DNA of 64,000 nt from Thalassospira profundimaris (GCF_003326755.1 NZ_JPWH01000008.1:124001-188000), one strand, 5' to 3'. Shown: positions 18,388 to 28,264, counted from the stretch's first letter. Made by a program: numbers and translations. The notes: generated by a model from the sequence alone, not told the origin.

Positions 18388-18581
18388 GGCGGTTCCCGAT
18401 CCGTTACGGGGCCGACGTTATCGCGAACGGTTCTTAATTGCAAGAATTTTGATGAGTCTGCAATCTCTTCCCGCTTGCTGAATATAGAACCAAGCCTGGC
18501 AAATGCAAACAGGGCATCAATGATCTTTTACTGTCGTGATCGTCCGTGATCGGCGAAAGGAACGTGCGGCAGCTCGGAATC

Positions 18582-18612
18582 AAAAAGGCCGCCCCGCAGG
18601 AACGGCCTTTTT
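18582..18612 (-). terminator. Intrinsic terminator of hemA
   Basis: AAAAAGGCCG pairs with CGGCCTTTTT around a GC-rich loop, 40 bases past the hemA stop on the minus strand. T-tracts on both sides allow bidirectional function. Confidence 0.85.
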
Positions 18613-18650
18613 GCAACAGGATGTCTCACCCACAGGCAGATGAATCGGGC

Positions 18651-19868
18651 TCAGGCCGCCCTTTGAATGCCAAGCTGGCCCCAAACCGTCAGCAGGGAAT
18701 TGATCAGATGGTCGATCAGTTCGTCATTATGCAGCGGGCCGGGGGTAAAGCGCAGGCGTTCGGTACCGCGCGGCACGGTCGGATAATTGATCGGCTGCAC
18801 GTAAATGTCGTGATCATACAGCAGGCGGTCGCTGGCTTCCTTGCACATGGCGGCATCACCAACCATTAACGGGACGATGTGGCTGGGCGCGTCCATCACG
18901 GGCAGGCCGGCATCGCGCATGCGCTGGCGCAGGGTTTCGGCACGTTCCTTTTGGGCTTCGCGTTCAACATTGCTTTCTTTGAGGTGGCGAATGCTGGCGA
19001 GGGCACCGGCGGCAATGCTGGGCGGGTGCGAACTGGTAAAGATGAAGCCATTGCCAAAGCTGCGGACGAAATCGACGATTTCGGATTTACCGGCAATATA
19101 GCCCCCGACAACGCCAAAGGCCTTGGCGAGCGTGCCCTGAATAATATCAACCCGGTCCATCACGCCATCGCGTTCGGCAACACCGCCGCCATGCGGGCCA
19201 TACATGCCCACGGCATGAACTTCATCCAGATAGGACAGGGCATTGTATTTTTCGCACAGATCAAGGATTTTGCCGATCGGGGCGATATCGCCATCCATTG
19301 AATAAACCGATTCAAAGGCGACAATCTTGGCGCGGTTGGGGCCAAGGTCAGCCAGAATCTGTTCAAGATTTTCCAGATCGTTATGTTTCCAGATGCGGCG
19401 TTCGGCCTTGGAATGGCGCATGCCCTCGATCATGGAATTATGGTTGAACGCATCGGAAATGATCACGCAATCGGGCAGCTTGGACCCCAGCGTGGACAGG
19501 GTGGTCCAGTTCGCGACATAGCCCGATGTCATCAGCAGGGCCGATTCCTTGCCATGCAGGCTGGCAAGTTCTTCCTCCAGCGCGACATGGACATGGTTGG
19601 ACCCGGAAATATTGCGTGTTCCCCCGGCACCGCCACCCTGGCCGGTAATTTCGGCCTGCATGGCATCAAGTACCTTGGGATGCTGGCCCATGCCCAGATA
19701 GTCATTGGAGCACCAGACGGTAATTTTGCGCGGTTCTTCACCATTGCCGGTATGCAGCCAGGCGCGCGGGAATTCGCCGACAATACGCTCGAGATTGGCG
19801 AACACACGGTAACGGCCTTCAGCCTTGAGGCCACCAAGCGCGTCTTTGAAGAAGTTGTTATAATTCAT
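18651..19868 (-). CDS. hemA: 5-aminolevulinate synthase
   Basis: PLP enzyme that condenses glycine and succinyl-CoA to 5-aminolevulinate, the first step of the C4 (Shemin) haem pathway that marks alphaproteobacteria. The 405-residue sequence has the ALAS blocks: [14 protein letters not shown] (51-64), [16 protein letters not shown] (79-94), [29 protein letters not shown], and the PLP lysine K249 in GTLAKAFG. Cytoplasmic. The long upstream region may hold regulation; a later haem gene, hemN, is in the same window but far away. Confidence 0.97.
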   Translation of the reverse strand: MNYNNFFKDALGGLKAEGRYRVFANLERIVGEFPRAWLHTGNGEEPRKITVWCSNDYLGMGQHPKVLDAMQAEITGQGGGAGGTRNISGSNHVHVALEEELASLHGKESALLMTSGYVANWTTLSTLGSKLPDCVIISDAFNHNSMIEGMRHSKAERRIWKHNDLENLEQILADLGPNRAKIVAFESVYSMDGDIAPIGKILDLCEKYNALSYLDEVHAVGMYGPHGGGVAERDGVMDRVDIIQGTLAKAFGVVGGYIAGKSEIVDFVRSFGNGFIFTSSHPPSIAAGALASIRHLKESNVEREAQKERAETLRQRMRDAGLPVMDAPSHIVPLMVGDAAMCKEASDRLLYDHDIYVQPINYPTVPRGTERLRFTPGPLHNDELIDHLINSLLTVWGQLGIQRAA

Positions 19869-20170
19869 CTTTACATCTTTCGCCTGTCACTTCGCGGTTT
19901 TATGCGGAACATTTCGCGAAGTTCTTTTCTTTCCCGCTGGCTTTGAAACTGGCGGGACCAGCATTTCCGGGCGCATCCTGTCCGGGGGTGTGATGCGCTT
20001 ATCGGTCTTTTCCGACAGCGGCGCATTGACCCGCATCAAATTTTTTAAGCGATTCCAGTCTCACCACGAAACATGCTGGCAGAAAGGCGTTCCATCCTGT
20101 TGTCTGTCGATCTCGCCCCTGATCCACAATTTGGCGGTATTAAACGTGTTTGGCAAGACTAACTGCCGCA

Positions 20171-20205
20171 ATTTCGCCAAAACCGGCGAAGCCGGATCGC
20201 GAAAT
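20171..20205. repeat. Nested inverted repeat between aminotransferase gene and hemA
   Basis: Inner stem CCGGC-GAA-GCCGG (20183-20195), flanked by outer arms ATTTCGC (20171-20177) and GCGAAAT (20199-20205). On the minus strand the inner stem is followed by TTTT. It could be a terminator or a REP-like folded element. Confidence 0.55.
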
Positions 20206-20403
20206 GGCGCAAAACATGGTTTCTTGTGACGGATAAAACACGAATGTGTGATGGAAATCAGGTTGCTGGTAGCGCAATTTTTAACGTGTTTAAAATGGCT
20301 TGCGACGGTTCAAGGGCAAAATATTTCATCAGAGTCGCCCCATGTAACCGGCAACTATGAGCGCCATGCGTATAAAACAGTGCTGTCATGCCCGGCAGGT
20401 GCC

Positions 20404-20435
20404 ATCAGACCCGTCGCCGCACCAACGGGTCTGAT
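20404..20435 (-). terminator. Strong hairpin after the aminotransferase gene
   Basis: Perfect 11-bp arms ATCAGACCCGT (20404-20414) and ACGGGTCTGAT (20425-20435), 38 bases past the aminotransferase stop. There is no T-tract, so it may slow RNA decay or act with a factor rather than as a simple intrinsic terminator. Confidence 0.5.
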
Positions 20436-20472
20436 ATGCCACAGCGTTGCCTTTGGGCACGACCTGCCAAAA

Positions 20473-21864
20473 TCAGATCGACTGGTGCCATTTGGTCAGG
20501 GCGATTTCAATTTTGTCGAACATGTCGTCGATCTGTTTGTCGGTAATGATCAGCGGCGGGCACAGGGCAATGCTGTCGCCCATTGCGCGCAAAATGACCC
20601 CTTCCGTCAGGCAGAGTTCGGCCACCGCCTTGCCCGCCCAGCCGGTGGGGGCAAAGGGGGTTTTGGCGCATTTGTCAGCCACCAGTTCAAAGGCGCCAAT
20701 CAGGCCATATCCCCGGGTTTCGCCAATTTTGTCGAACTTGTTAAGGTCGCGCAGGCGTTTCTGGAAATGGCCCATCACCTCGCGCACATGGTCAACAATG
20801 CTGTCTTCCTCGTAAATTTTCAGGGTTTCAAGGGCAACGGCAGCCGCCACCGGATGGCCCGAATAGGTAAAGCCGTGGCCAAACACACCCACTTCATCGG
20901 CGCCTTTTTTCAGGGCGGCATAAATCTTTTCGTTGATGAATAGGGCCGAAATCGGCTGATAGGCCGATGAAAGCTGCTTTGCCACCGTGATCATATCGGG
21001 TTTAAGGCGGAAGGTTTCGCTGGCAAACAGGCGGCCGGTGCGGCCAAAGCCGCATATGACTTCATCCGCAATGAACAGAATGTCATAGCGTGCCAGCACT
21101 TCCTGAATTTTATCGAAATAGGTGCGCGGCGGCACAACCACGCCACCCGCCCCCATGATCGGCTCGGCAATAAAGGCCCCTATGGTTTCCGGGCCTTCGG
21201 CCTGGATCAGGTCTTCCAGGGCTTCGGCCATGCGGGTGGCGAAGTCTTCCTCGCTTTCATAGGGTTGGGCTTCACGCCAGAAATGCGGCGTTTCGGTATG
21301 CAAAATGCGGTCAATTGGCAAGTCAAACAGCTTGTGATTGCCCGGAAGGCCGGTCAGCGAGGCCGAGGCAACCGTAACACCGTGATAGCCGCGTTTGCGC
21401 GAAATGATTTTCTTCTTTTCCGGGCGACCAATGGCATTGTGATAATACCACACCATTTTAATCGCGCTGTCGGTGGCCTCCGACCCCGAATTGGCAAAAA
21501 AGACTTTTGACATCGGCACCGGTGCCATTTCCAAAAGCTTCGTTGCCAGATCAATCGTCGGGTTGGTGCTGCGCGAGGAAAAGTTGTGATAAAAGGGCAG
21601 AGTCTCCAGCTGCTTTGTTGCTGCCGCGATCAGGCGTTTTTCACTAAATCCCAGTGAGGCGCACCATAATCCGGACATGCCCTCGATATAGTTTTTGCCA
21701 CTCTCATCGCTGACATAAATACCGTTGCCCCCGGTTATCACCAGCGGGCCGGTTTTTTCGTGGGCGGTGAAATTGGTATAGGGATGCAAAACACTGGCAA
21801 TGTCGCGGCTGGAGGCCGAGTTGCCCAGGCTGGCATTTATCGTGCCGGAATCGGATAGGGTCAT
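20473..21864 (-). CDS. Class III (omega) aminotransferase
   Basis: A 463-residue PLP-dependent aminotransferase of the omega-amino-acid/amine:pyruvate group. The family features are visible: FFANSGSEATDSAIKM near 122, YHGVTVASASLTG near 160, the IADEVICGFGRTG block with the PLP-contacting Asp near 267, and Schiff-base Lys296 in TVAKQLSSAYQPISA. The C-terminal ALKKGADEVGVFGHGFTYSGHPVA block is typical of putrescine, beta-alanine or taurine:pyruvate enzymes. The exact amine donor cannot be fixed from sequence. Monocistronic as far as seen. Confidence 0.93.
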   Translation of the reverse strand: MTLSDSGTINASLGNSASSRDIASVLHPYTNFTAHEKTGPLVITGGNGIYVSDESGKNYIEGMSGLWCASLGFSEKRLIAAATKQLETLPFYHNFSSRSTNPTIDLATKLLEMAPVPMSKVFFANSGSEATDSAIKMVWYYHNAIGRPEKKKIISRKRGYHGVTVASASLTGLPGNHKLFDLPIDRILHTETPHFWREAQPYESEEDFATRMAEALEDLIQAEGPETIGAFIAEPIMGAGGVVVPPRTYFDKIQEVLARYDILFIADEVICGFGRTGRLFASETFRLKPDMITVAKQLSSAYQPISALFINEKIYAALKKGADEVGVFGHGFTYSGHPVAAAVALETLKIYEEDSIVDHVREVMGHFQKRLRDLNKFDKIGETRGYGLIGAFELVADKCAKTPFAPTGWAGKAVAELCLTEGVILRAMGDSIALCPPLIITDKQIDDMFDKIEIALTKWHQSI

Positions 21865-22012
21865 GGCAAACCTCGAAAAGCGGATAAATTGATCTGTTGG
21901 GCAGACTTTATCGACTTGAAGGAACGGGGGGAATCATTTCTTGCAGGCAGGCGCATACCGTCTTGTGCACGTTAGGTGCGGGATGGCGGGACAGACAGCG
22001 TTATTTAAAAAC

Positions 22013-22042
22013 AAAACGGCCAATCATAAGACTGGCCGTTTT
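22013..22042 (-). terminator. Intrinsic terminator of the second tandem Usp gene
   Basis: Perfect arms AAAACGGCCA and TGGCCGTTTT around a 10-base loop, just past the stop of the minus-strand Usp gene. Symmetric A/T flanks. Confidence 0.85.
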
Positions 22043-22062
22043 GCGAAAGCAGATGAAAAAGA

Positions 22063-22905
22063 TTAGTGCGAGAACAGCACCGGCACGGTCATGTGTTTAA
22101 GCAGGTGCTGGGTAACACCGCCCAGCATCAATTCGCGCAGGCGCGGGCGGCCATAGGCCCCGCACAGCATCAGATCGATGCTTTCATCGGCAGCACGCGA
22201 CAACAACAGGTCGCCGACACTAATGCCTTCGGCATTCATGGTTTCCTTGCGTACATTCACACCGTGGCGTGCCAGGCGGTCGGCAATATCCACGCCGGGA
22301 ACGGGCAGGGAATCGCGCGCAGCCTTGTTGGGGTCGGCACACAACACCAGGGCGGATTTGGCGTTTTCCAGGAAAGCCATGCCGTCATTTACCGCGCGCA
22401 CGGCCTCGCGATAGGGTTTCCAGGCCACCATGATGCGGGTGCCAATGGTTTCATATTTGCCATAACGCGGCACGACCAGAATGGGGGCACCAGCGGTCAG
22501 TATCACCTTGTCGGGCAGTTCCGAGGTCGAAGACGGATCGGAGCTTTCCGGGTCATACTGGCCCAGAACCGTCAGGTCATGATGGCGGGCATACATGGCA
22601 ACGGTATCGGCTATTTCGGTGGCCAGGCAGTTTACTTCCTGCCAGTTGAACGGCACACCGGCCTGTTCGCAGGCTTCGGTAAAGGCGGCCTTGGCCTGGG
22701 CGGCACCTTCGCGGATGGTGCGGCGCTGGGCTTCCATGATGTCGGCGGAAATCTGGACTTCCATGAAACGCGGGATTTCTGCACGGGGCAGAACATACAG
22801 GCCGGTCAGATGGGCCTTGTGTGCCTTTGCAACATTTAACGCTACCGAAAGCCGTTCGGCGCAGGGTTTGGTATTGTCAATATGGACAAGCATATCGCGA
22901 AACAT
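22063..22905 (-). CDS. Tandem-domain universal stress protein
   Basis: About 280 residues with two UspA-like halves (1-145 and 150-280). The N-terminus is MFRDMLVHIDNTKPCAERL. The second half begins RIMVAWKPYREAVRAVND and ends LCGAYGRPRLRELMLGGVTQHLLKHM, closely like the end of the protein encoded at 13698-14555. ATG 22905 has AAGGAG about ten bases upstream; an in-frame ATG at 22893 and a longer start at 22938 exist. It is probably a stress-survival protein. It stands alone and ends at a clear terminator. Confidence 0.9.
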   Translation of the reverse strand: MFRDMLVHIDNTKPCAERLSVALNVAKAHKAHLTGLYVLPRAEIPRFMEVQISADIMEAQRRTIREGAAQAKAAFTEACEQAGVPFNWQEVNCLATEIADTVAMYARHHDLTVLGQYDPESSDPSSTSELPDKVILTAGAPILVVPRYGKYETIGTRIMVAWKPYREAVRAVNDGMAFLENAKSALVLCADPNKAARDSLPVPGVDIADRLARHGVNVRKETMNAEGISVGDLLLSRAADESIDLMLCGAYGRPRLRELMLGGVTQHLLKHMTVPVLFSH

Positions 22906-23123
22906 CTGCCAGAAGCTCCTTCTTCTGCGGCCCGGCATATCAGGAACAGCCGGGCGATAATGATGAAGGCAGGATAAACCAGCGATTTGACGTTCACTTT
23001 GTTCTATCTCAAAACAGTTTGCAAAAACCTGCCTTTAGCATCGTTTTATAGCGGTGGTGACGCAACTTTAAGATGATGTTCTCGCAAATTCAATGTTTTC
23101 GCACAGGGGGATCCCGGGGGTGG

Positions 23124-23720
23124 TCAGTTGCCGGGGGTTAACGGAATTTCCTTTTCCATCGACGGTTCGGACGAAGGTGTCCGGCGCGGCACATTTTCGA
23201 CGGGCGAGGAGGGTTGCGAAAAATCGTTTGTCGTTTGCGGCACGACCGGATCGCTAAAATCGGTGCCGGAAATGACGCTCAGGCTTTGGCGCAGCTGGCG
23301 CGACAGATTGGGCCAGTTGACCTGAAATGTCGTGCAGGCGGCGGCGTCGGCCTCGGTCAGGCAGCGGTTCGCCATGCGGTCCAGAATGCCCAGGGCGATG
23401 CGCGCTTCGTCCAGTTCGGTTTGTTGCGCCGGGCTAAGGCCGGCATTCTGTTGCGGCGCGGGAATATTGTTTTTTTGTTCCATGCCGGGTGTCGTGCGCA
23501 TGTGTTGCGCGGATGACAGGGAGGGCGACTCCTTTATGTCCGCGCTATTGGAGGGCGTTGTGCCTGCTGTCGCTGGCGTTGGACCATTCCAGCTCCAGGG
23601 CGTCACAATCCCGGATGCGGGCGGGGCTGATTCTGTTGTCTGGCTCATTGGCGCACAGGCAGAAACGGCCAGCAAACCTGCCAGCGGAACGGCGTATCGC
23701 AAACTGACACGATATGTCAT
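23124..23720 (-). CDS. Putative lipoprotein of unknown function
   Basis: A 198-residue precursor with a signal peptide ending in the lipobox LLAVSAC, lipidated Cys near residue 22. The mature part is low-complexity Pro/Ser/Thr-rich (about 25-90), then a predicted helical domain (LSPAQQTELDEARIALGILDRMANRCLTEADAAACTTFQVNW, split by two more cysteines), then another Pro/Ser tail. Start ATG 23720 has AAAGGAAC six bases upstream. I recognise no family. It sits 90 bases downstream of the ABC permease genes on the same strand and could be part of that operon. Confidence 0.75.
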   Translation of the reverse strand: MTYRVSLRYAVPLAGLLAVSACAPMSQTTESAPPASGIVTPWSWNGPTPATAGTTPSNSADIKESPSLSSAQHMRTTPGMEQKNNIPAPQQNAGLSPAQQTELDEARIALGILDRMANRCLTEADAAACTTFQVNWPNLSRQLRQSLSVISGTDFSDPVVPQTTNDFSQPSSPVENVPRRTPSSEPSMEKEIPLTPGN

Positions 23721-23810
23721 GCAGGGTTCCTTTGCCCATCGGTTGCATCGCCCCAAGCCGGGACATTGCCGCCATGATGCTGTTTCTATTACGAAGTGTA
23801 GACTGCGAAT

Positions 23811-24797
23811 TTATTGTGCCGTTTGTGGATCGTCCTGTCCAGTCGCGGGGGCATGGTCGGTATTGGCGCGCGGATCGAGCGCATCCTGAAGGCCATCGCC
23901 CAAAAAGTTCACGGCGATTACCGTGATAAAAATCAGCAAACCCGGCCACAATGCCAGCAAAGGCGCATCCCAGATGAATTCCTGGGCATGAGTTAACATA
24001 TTGCCCCAGCTTGGCACCGGGGGCTGAATCCCCAGGCCCAGAAAACTCAGCACGCTTTCCATTAAAATGACATTACCCACCGCCAGCGTGGTGGCAATGA
24101 TGATGGGCGTGACAACATTGGGCAGGATATGCCGCAAGATAATGCGCCCCGGCCCGGCCCCCAACGCGCGGGCGGACAGGACAAATTCCCGTTCGCGCAG
24201 CGCAAGGGTGGCCGCGCGCACCAGGCGGGCCACGGTCGTCCAGCCAAACAGGGCGATAATCAGAATAATGCGATACAGGCTGAAACTTTCGCCATTGATC
24301 ACATCACGCGGAATACCCAGCTTGCCAGGGTCAATGGCGGCAAGCACAATCAGCAGCGGCAAAAGCGGCAGGGAAATAACGCCATCGGTAAAGCGCATCA
24401 AAAAGCCATCCAGCCAGCCGCCACGAAACCCAGCGATCACGCCAATAAAGGTGCCAATCACGGCGGCACACAGGGCCGAACTGACGCCGACCATCAATGA
24501 TACCTGTCCGCCATACAGCAAGCGCAATAACACATCACGGCCCAGCTCGTCCGTACCGAGCGGATGGTCCCAACTGGGCGGGCCATAACGTGAAAACAGG
24601 TCTACCGCCTGGGCATCGGTACCCAGCCAATGGGCAACCAGCGGGGCACAGGCCGATGCCACGGCAAATAGCAGCAAAACAAGCAGGCTGATCCAGGCCA
24701 GTTTGTGCCGGGAAAAACGGCGGGCCGCCAGCCGCCACGGGCTGGCAGAGCGCGAGGCAGGGATGGGTTTGCCGGTGCGGGTGTTTTGTCGGGTCAT
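23811..24797 (-). CDS. ABC importer permease, DppC/OppC type
   Basis: A 328-residue inner-membrane permease for a peptide/nickel-type importer. It has an N-terminal cytoplasmic segment, the OppC-type first helix, a large loop with GTDELGRDVLLRLLYGGQVSL (typical of this subgroup), and the EAA motif region near LSARALGAGPGRIILRHILPN. About six helices. It overlaps the DppB-type gene by four bases (ATGA type), so the two are translationally coupled. No ATP-binding subunit gene is next to it, which is unusual for this family. Confidence 0.93.
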   Translation of the reverse strand: MTRQNTRTGKPIPASRSASPWRLAARRFSRHKLAWISLLVLLLFAVASACAPLVAHWLGTDAQAVDLFSRYGPPSWDHPLGTDELGRDVLLRLLYGGQVSLMVGVSSALCAAVIGTFIGVIAGFRGGWLDGFLMRFTDGVISLPLLPLLIVLAAIDPGKLGIPRDVINGESFSLYRIILIIALFGWTTVARLVRAATLALREREFVLSARALGAGPGRIILRHILPNVVTPIIIATTLAVGNVILMESVLSFLGLGIQPPVPSWGNMLTHAQEFIWDAPLLALWPGLLIFITVIAVNFLGDGLQDALDPRANTDHAPATGQDDPQTAQ

Positions 24798-25747
24798 GAC
24801 AGTTTCACCCTTGGGTCCAGCAGCTTATAGCCAATATCGGCCAAAAGATTGCCAATTAGCGTGACCAGCGTTGCCAGCATCAGGCCCGCCATCGCCAGAT
24901 TATAATCCGACCCGATCACGGCATTGTAAATCAGCCGTCCCATGCCGGGCCAGGAAAACAGGGTTTCGGTGATCAGCGCGCCAGAAAAAAGACTGCCAAA
25001 TTCCAGCCCCAGCAGGGTGACAACCGGCATCATGCCATTCCGCAGGGCATGGCGCACCACAACACCCCGTTCCGACAGGCCCTTTGCCCGGGCGGTGCGA
25101 ATAAAATCCTGGCGCATCACCTCGATCATGGAACCGCGGACAAAGCGGATATGCGACCCGACACTGGCAATCGTCAGGGTCGCGACAGGCAAAACAAGGT
25201 AACGCAGGCTTTGCCAGCCTTGTGCATCGTCCAGTTGCCCGGTGCCGCCTGCCGGAAGCCAGTGCAGGGAAACGGCAAACACCAGAATGGCGACCAGACC
25301 CAGCCAAAAGGGCGGAATGGAAACACCGGCAAAGGCCGCGAGGTTAATGCCATAATCGCGAAAGGAATGGGGTTTCAAGGCGGCATAAATCCCGGCAGGC
25401 AGGGCAATCGCCAGCGACAGCGCCCAGCTTGCCAACATCAATTCCAGGCTGTTGATCAATGCCGGGCCAATCAGGGCGGTGACGGGCTGGGTAAACAGGC
25501 GCGAATAGCCAAAATCACCGTTCAGGGCGGACCATAACCAGTGAAACCAGCGCAGCACCAGCGGTTGATCCAGCCCGTAAAGCGCCTTAAGGCGTGCCAC
25601 ATCGGCCGATGTAATGGCCGGGTTGGCTGTGATCATCAGGTCAATCGGATCGCCGGGCATAAGCCCGATCAGTACATAGGCCCCGAAGGAAACCAGCAGC
25701 ATCACAAGGGCGGTTTGCCACAGCCGGGTAAAGATAAAACGCCGCAT
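24794..25747 (-). CDS. ABC importer permease, DppB/OppB type
   Basis: A 317-residue permease. The N-terminus RRFIFTRLWQTALVMLLVSFGAYVLIGLMPGDP is the DppB-type first helix and loop. Further helices and the EAA segment (RTARAKGLSERGVVVRHALRNGMMPVVTLLG) are clear, ending DIGYKLLDPRVKLS. It lies six bases downstream of the substrate-binding protein gene and overlaps the DppC-type gene, so the order is binding protein, permease B, permease C. Confidence 0.94.
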   Translation of the reverse strand: MRRFIFTRLWQTALVMLLVSFGAYVLIGLMPGDPIDLMITANPAITSADVARLKALYGLDQPLVLRWFHWLWSALNGDFGYSRLFTQPVTALIGPALINSLELMLASWALSLAIALPAGIYAALKPHSFRDYGINLAAFAGVSIPPFWLGLVAILVFAVSLHWLPAGGTGQLDDAQGWQSLRYLVLPVATLTIASVGSHIRFVRGSMIEVMRQDFIRTARAKGLSERGVVVRHALRNGMMPVVTLLGLEFGSLFSGALITETLFSWPGMGRLIYNAVIGSDYNLAMAGLMLATLVTLIGNLLADIGYKLLDPRVKLS

Positions 25748-25753
25748 GATGGT

Positions 25754-27421
25754 TTACTGATCCGTCCGGTACCATTGTTCGGCCCATAGCGAGCTGGGAT
25801 ACATATGCCCCGTCGGGCGAATGCCCTTGAGCCATTTGGGGAAAATGAACCCCTGTTCCCCATGATAAAGCGGCAGGGCGGGCAGGTCGGTGGCATAGAT
25901 TTTTTGCAATTCATGCCATAGCGGTACGCGCTTGTTGAAATCCAGTTCCAGTTCGATCTGGTCAATCAGGGCATCAACCTTCGGGTTGTCATAGCCGGTA
26001 TAATTTTGTCCCTCGAAATGGTTTTCGGCGGTCGGGATCTGGTCGGATTTTAAAATGGTCAGCGGCAGATGTTCGGGGGCGGACAGCCAGCCAAACATCG
26101 CCAGCCCGTCAAATTTGCGTTCCGGCAGGGTTTCGCCAAACAAAACCCGGGCAGGCTGGTTCAGGATATCCACATCAATGCCCGCCTGTTTCCAGCGGTT
26201 CTGTAATACCTGCTGGATCAACTGCCCGGTGCTGCTTTCTGTCGCACCATACAGGGTGAAATGCAGGGTTTCGCCCTTGGCATTTTTGCGCATGGCAGTG
26301 CCGGTGCGGGTCCATCCGGCTTCGTTGAGCAGGGCATCGGCCTTTGCCGGATCAAACGGATAATGCGCGACATCATCGGTAAAGACCGGATCATCGGGAT
26401 GAATGAAATCCAGCGCCGGGGTGTTTTTGCCGGCAAACAGCTTTTGGCTGATTTCATCGCGGTCAATGGCATAAAGCAGGGCCTGGCGCACCCGACGGTC
26501 GCCCAGCGGGGCAAAGGCGCTGTTTACGTCAAGATGAGAATAGAACAGGCCCTTTTTATAGATGATGTCGTATTTGTCACCAAACCGCTTTTGAAAGGCG
26601 ATAACCTTGTCAATCGACAGGCCGATTTCGCCGGGCGTGTAATCAATCTCGCCCGATCGCAGGGATGCCTCCAGCGCGGCGGTATTTTCAAAATTGCGCA
26701 ATTGAATGGCTGTGATTTGCGGCTTTTCGCCCCACCAATAGGGGTTGGCCTCCAGCATCACCGCGCTCGCGGTAATCACCTTTTTGACCAGATAGGGGCC
26801 AAACCACAGGCCCGGCGTATCGGGGGCGGTGACATAAAGGCTGCGTTTCTGATAGGTCGCCGGGTCCTGGTCATAAACCGGTTTTTCAAGATGGGCAGGC
26901 AGAATTTCGACACCCAGAAAGGCATTATAGCTGTAATCGATGCGGTCCATCGTGACGGTGAAGTGATGGTCATCAATGATGTTGAAATCAACGATGCGGT
27001 TAAAAACTTCCTTGTTGGCAACCGCGACCTTTTCGTTTTTACCCACCTCGATGCTAAAGGCGACATCCTGTGTGGTCAGCGGTTCGCCATCGCCCCATTT
27101 GGCATTTTCCGGCAGCGACAGGCTAAGTTGTACGCCTTCCTTGCCGTCCTTTAAGGGCACGCGCTTTGCCAGGCCATTTTCAAAGGATGGCACGGTATCG
27201 CACATCATGCAGGCGATTTTCCAGTCATGATTATAAACCATGATCTGGCGGCGCACGAAGCCCAGGATATAGGATTGCACGGCCGAGGATGAAAAGGCGG
27301 GATGCAGTGTTTCGGGATAGCCACTAATGCCGATTTTAAGGGTTTCTTCGGCCTTGGCAAGGCTGGTTGAGGTAATGATCGTGGCCCATGCCAGCAGCAA
27401 TATCCCGAAAAACTTGCGCAT
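25754..27421 (-). CDS. Extracellular solute-binding protein, family 5
   Basis: A 555-residue periplasmic binding protein of the peptide/nickel ABC class. The signal peptide covers about residues 1-24 (FFGILLLAWATIITSTSLAKA), followed by LKIGISGYPETLHPAFSSS, the usual SBP_bac_5 opening. The central region with GDRRVRQALLYAIDRDEI is a family hallmark. Ligand unknown: oligopeptide, dipeptide or another amphipathic solute. First gene of the three-gene importer; no ATPase follows, so it must borrow one from elsewhere or rely on a distant gene. Confidence 0.93.
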   Translation of the reverse strand: MRKFFGILLLAWATIITSTSLAKAEETLKIGISGYPETLHPAFSSSAVQSYILGFVRRQIMVYNHDWKIACMMCDTVPSFENGLAKRVPLKDGKEGVQLSLSLPENAKWGDGEPLTTQDVAFSIEVGKNEKVAVANKEVFNRIVDFNIIDDHHFTVTMDRIDYSYNAFLGVEILPAHLEKPVYDQDPATYQKRSLYVTAPDTPGLWFGPYLVKKVITASAVMLEANPYWWGEKPQITAIQLRNFENTAALEASLRSGEIDYTPGEIGLSIDKVIAFQKRFGDKYDIIYKKGLFYSHLDVNSAFAPLGDRRVRQALLYAIDRDEISQKLFAGKNTPALDFIHPDDPVFTDDVAHYPFDPAKADALLNEAGWTRTGTAMRKNAKGETLHFTLYGATESSTGQLIQQVLQNRWKQAGIDVDILNQPARVLFGETLPERKFDGLAMFGWLSAPEHLPLTILKSDQIPTAENHFEGQNYTGYDNPKVDALIDQIELELDFNKRVPLWHELQKIYATDLPALPLYHGEQGFIFPKWLKGIRPTGHMYPSSLWAEQWYRTDQ

Positions 27422-27516
27422 TCATGCCTCCGTTAAGCGGGCGGGCCCGCTGAATTTTCATTGTTCTTCAATGTGATTGAATTTGAAGTGCGGTGCAATG
27501 CCTGGATGTTGCCACG

Positions 27517-27545
27517 AAAAAAGGCCGCCCGGTTTGGGCGACCTT
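27517..27545 (-). terminator. Intrinsic terminator of pyrE
   Basis: AAGGCCGCCC pairs with GGGCGACCTT with one mismatch. On the minus strand it ends in CCTTTTTTCGTGG, about 25 bases after the pyrE stop codon. Confidence 0.82.
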
Positions 27546-27571
27546 GAAACTGGGTTCATGCAATTCGCAGC

Positions 27572-28264
27572 TTAGTCGTGCTTGCCGCCATGTGCCTTGG
27601 ACCAGCCGATCGGATCGGCCAGGAAATCGCGCACGCCGTCAATGGCGTCCTTGCTGAAATATGCGCCTTCTTCGGCAACGGCGAGCACATCGTGCCAGGT
27701 GCACAGATAATGCAGTTCGATGTCATCCTTTTTCAGTTCCTCCAGCGCATTGGGGAACACGCCATAGAAAAACACGACAAAGGCATGTTTGCATTCGGCC
27801 CCGGCTTCGCGGATGGCATTGACGAAATTGACCTTCGATGCGCCGTCCGTTGCCAGGTCTTCAACCAGCAAAACACGCTGGTTTTCATGAATATCGCCTT
27901 CAATGCGGGCCTTGCGGCCAAAACCCTTGGGTTTTTTACGAACATACTGCATCGGCAGGTCGAGCGCCTCTGCCAGCCAGGCAGAATAGGGGATGCCTGC
28001 GGTTTCGCCCCCGGCAACCGCGTCAAAGCGTTCATACCCGGCGTGATCCGAAATCTGGCGCGCGGCAAGGTCAATAACTTTGCGGCGCGCACGCGGAAAC
28101 GAAATCAGCTTGCGGCAGTCAATATAGGTGGGGCTGGCCCAGCCGGATGTCAGGATATAGGGTTCTTCCGGGCGAAAATTGACCGCATTGATATCCAGCA
28201 GGATACGGGCGACAGTTTTGGCGGCATATGAACAATGCGATGCTGTTTTTGACTGATCTGACAT
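27572..28264 (-). CDS. pyrE: Orotate phosphoribosyltransferase
   Basis: Pyrimidine synthesis enzyme joining orotate and PRPP to give OMP. At 230 residues it is within the family range. The PRPP-binding motif is visible as VLLVEDLATDGASK near residues 131-144, and the orotate/PRPP contacts are in ILTSGWASPTYIDCRKL (38-54) and YVRKKPKGFGRKARIEG. The C-terminal extension (HDVLAVAEEGAYFSKDAIDGVRDFL) resembles the alphaproteobacterial version. Monocistronic, with its own terminator. Confidence 0.95.
   Translation of the reverse strand: MSDQSKTASHCSYAAKTVARILLDINAVNFRPEEPYILTSGWASPTYIDCRKLISFPRARRKVIDLAARQISDHAGYERFDAVAGGETAGIPYSAWLAEALDLPMQYVRKKPKGFGRKARIEGDIHENQRVLLVEDLATDGASKVNFVNAIREAGAECKHAFVVFFYGVFPNALEELKKDDIELHYLCTWHDVLAVAEEGAYFSKDAIDGVRDFLADPIGWSKAHGGKHD

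Larger units (their letters stand above)
19869..20472. other. 604-base intergenic region upstream of hemA
   Basis: No supportable gene. The region holds two strong inverted repeats annotated separately (20171-20205 and 20404-20435). Transcription of the flanking aminotransferase gene and of hemA both run on the minus strand, so the region contains the end of one unit and the promoter of hemA. Confidence 0.5.
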
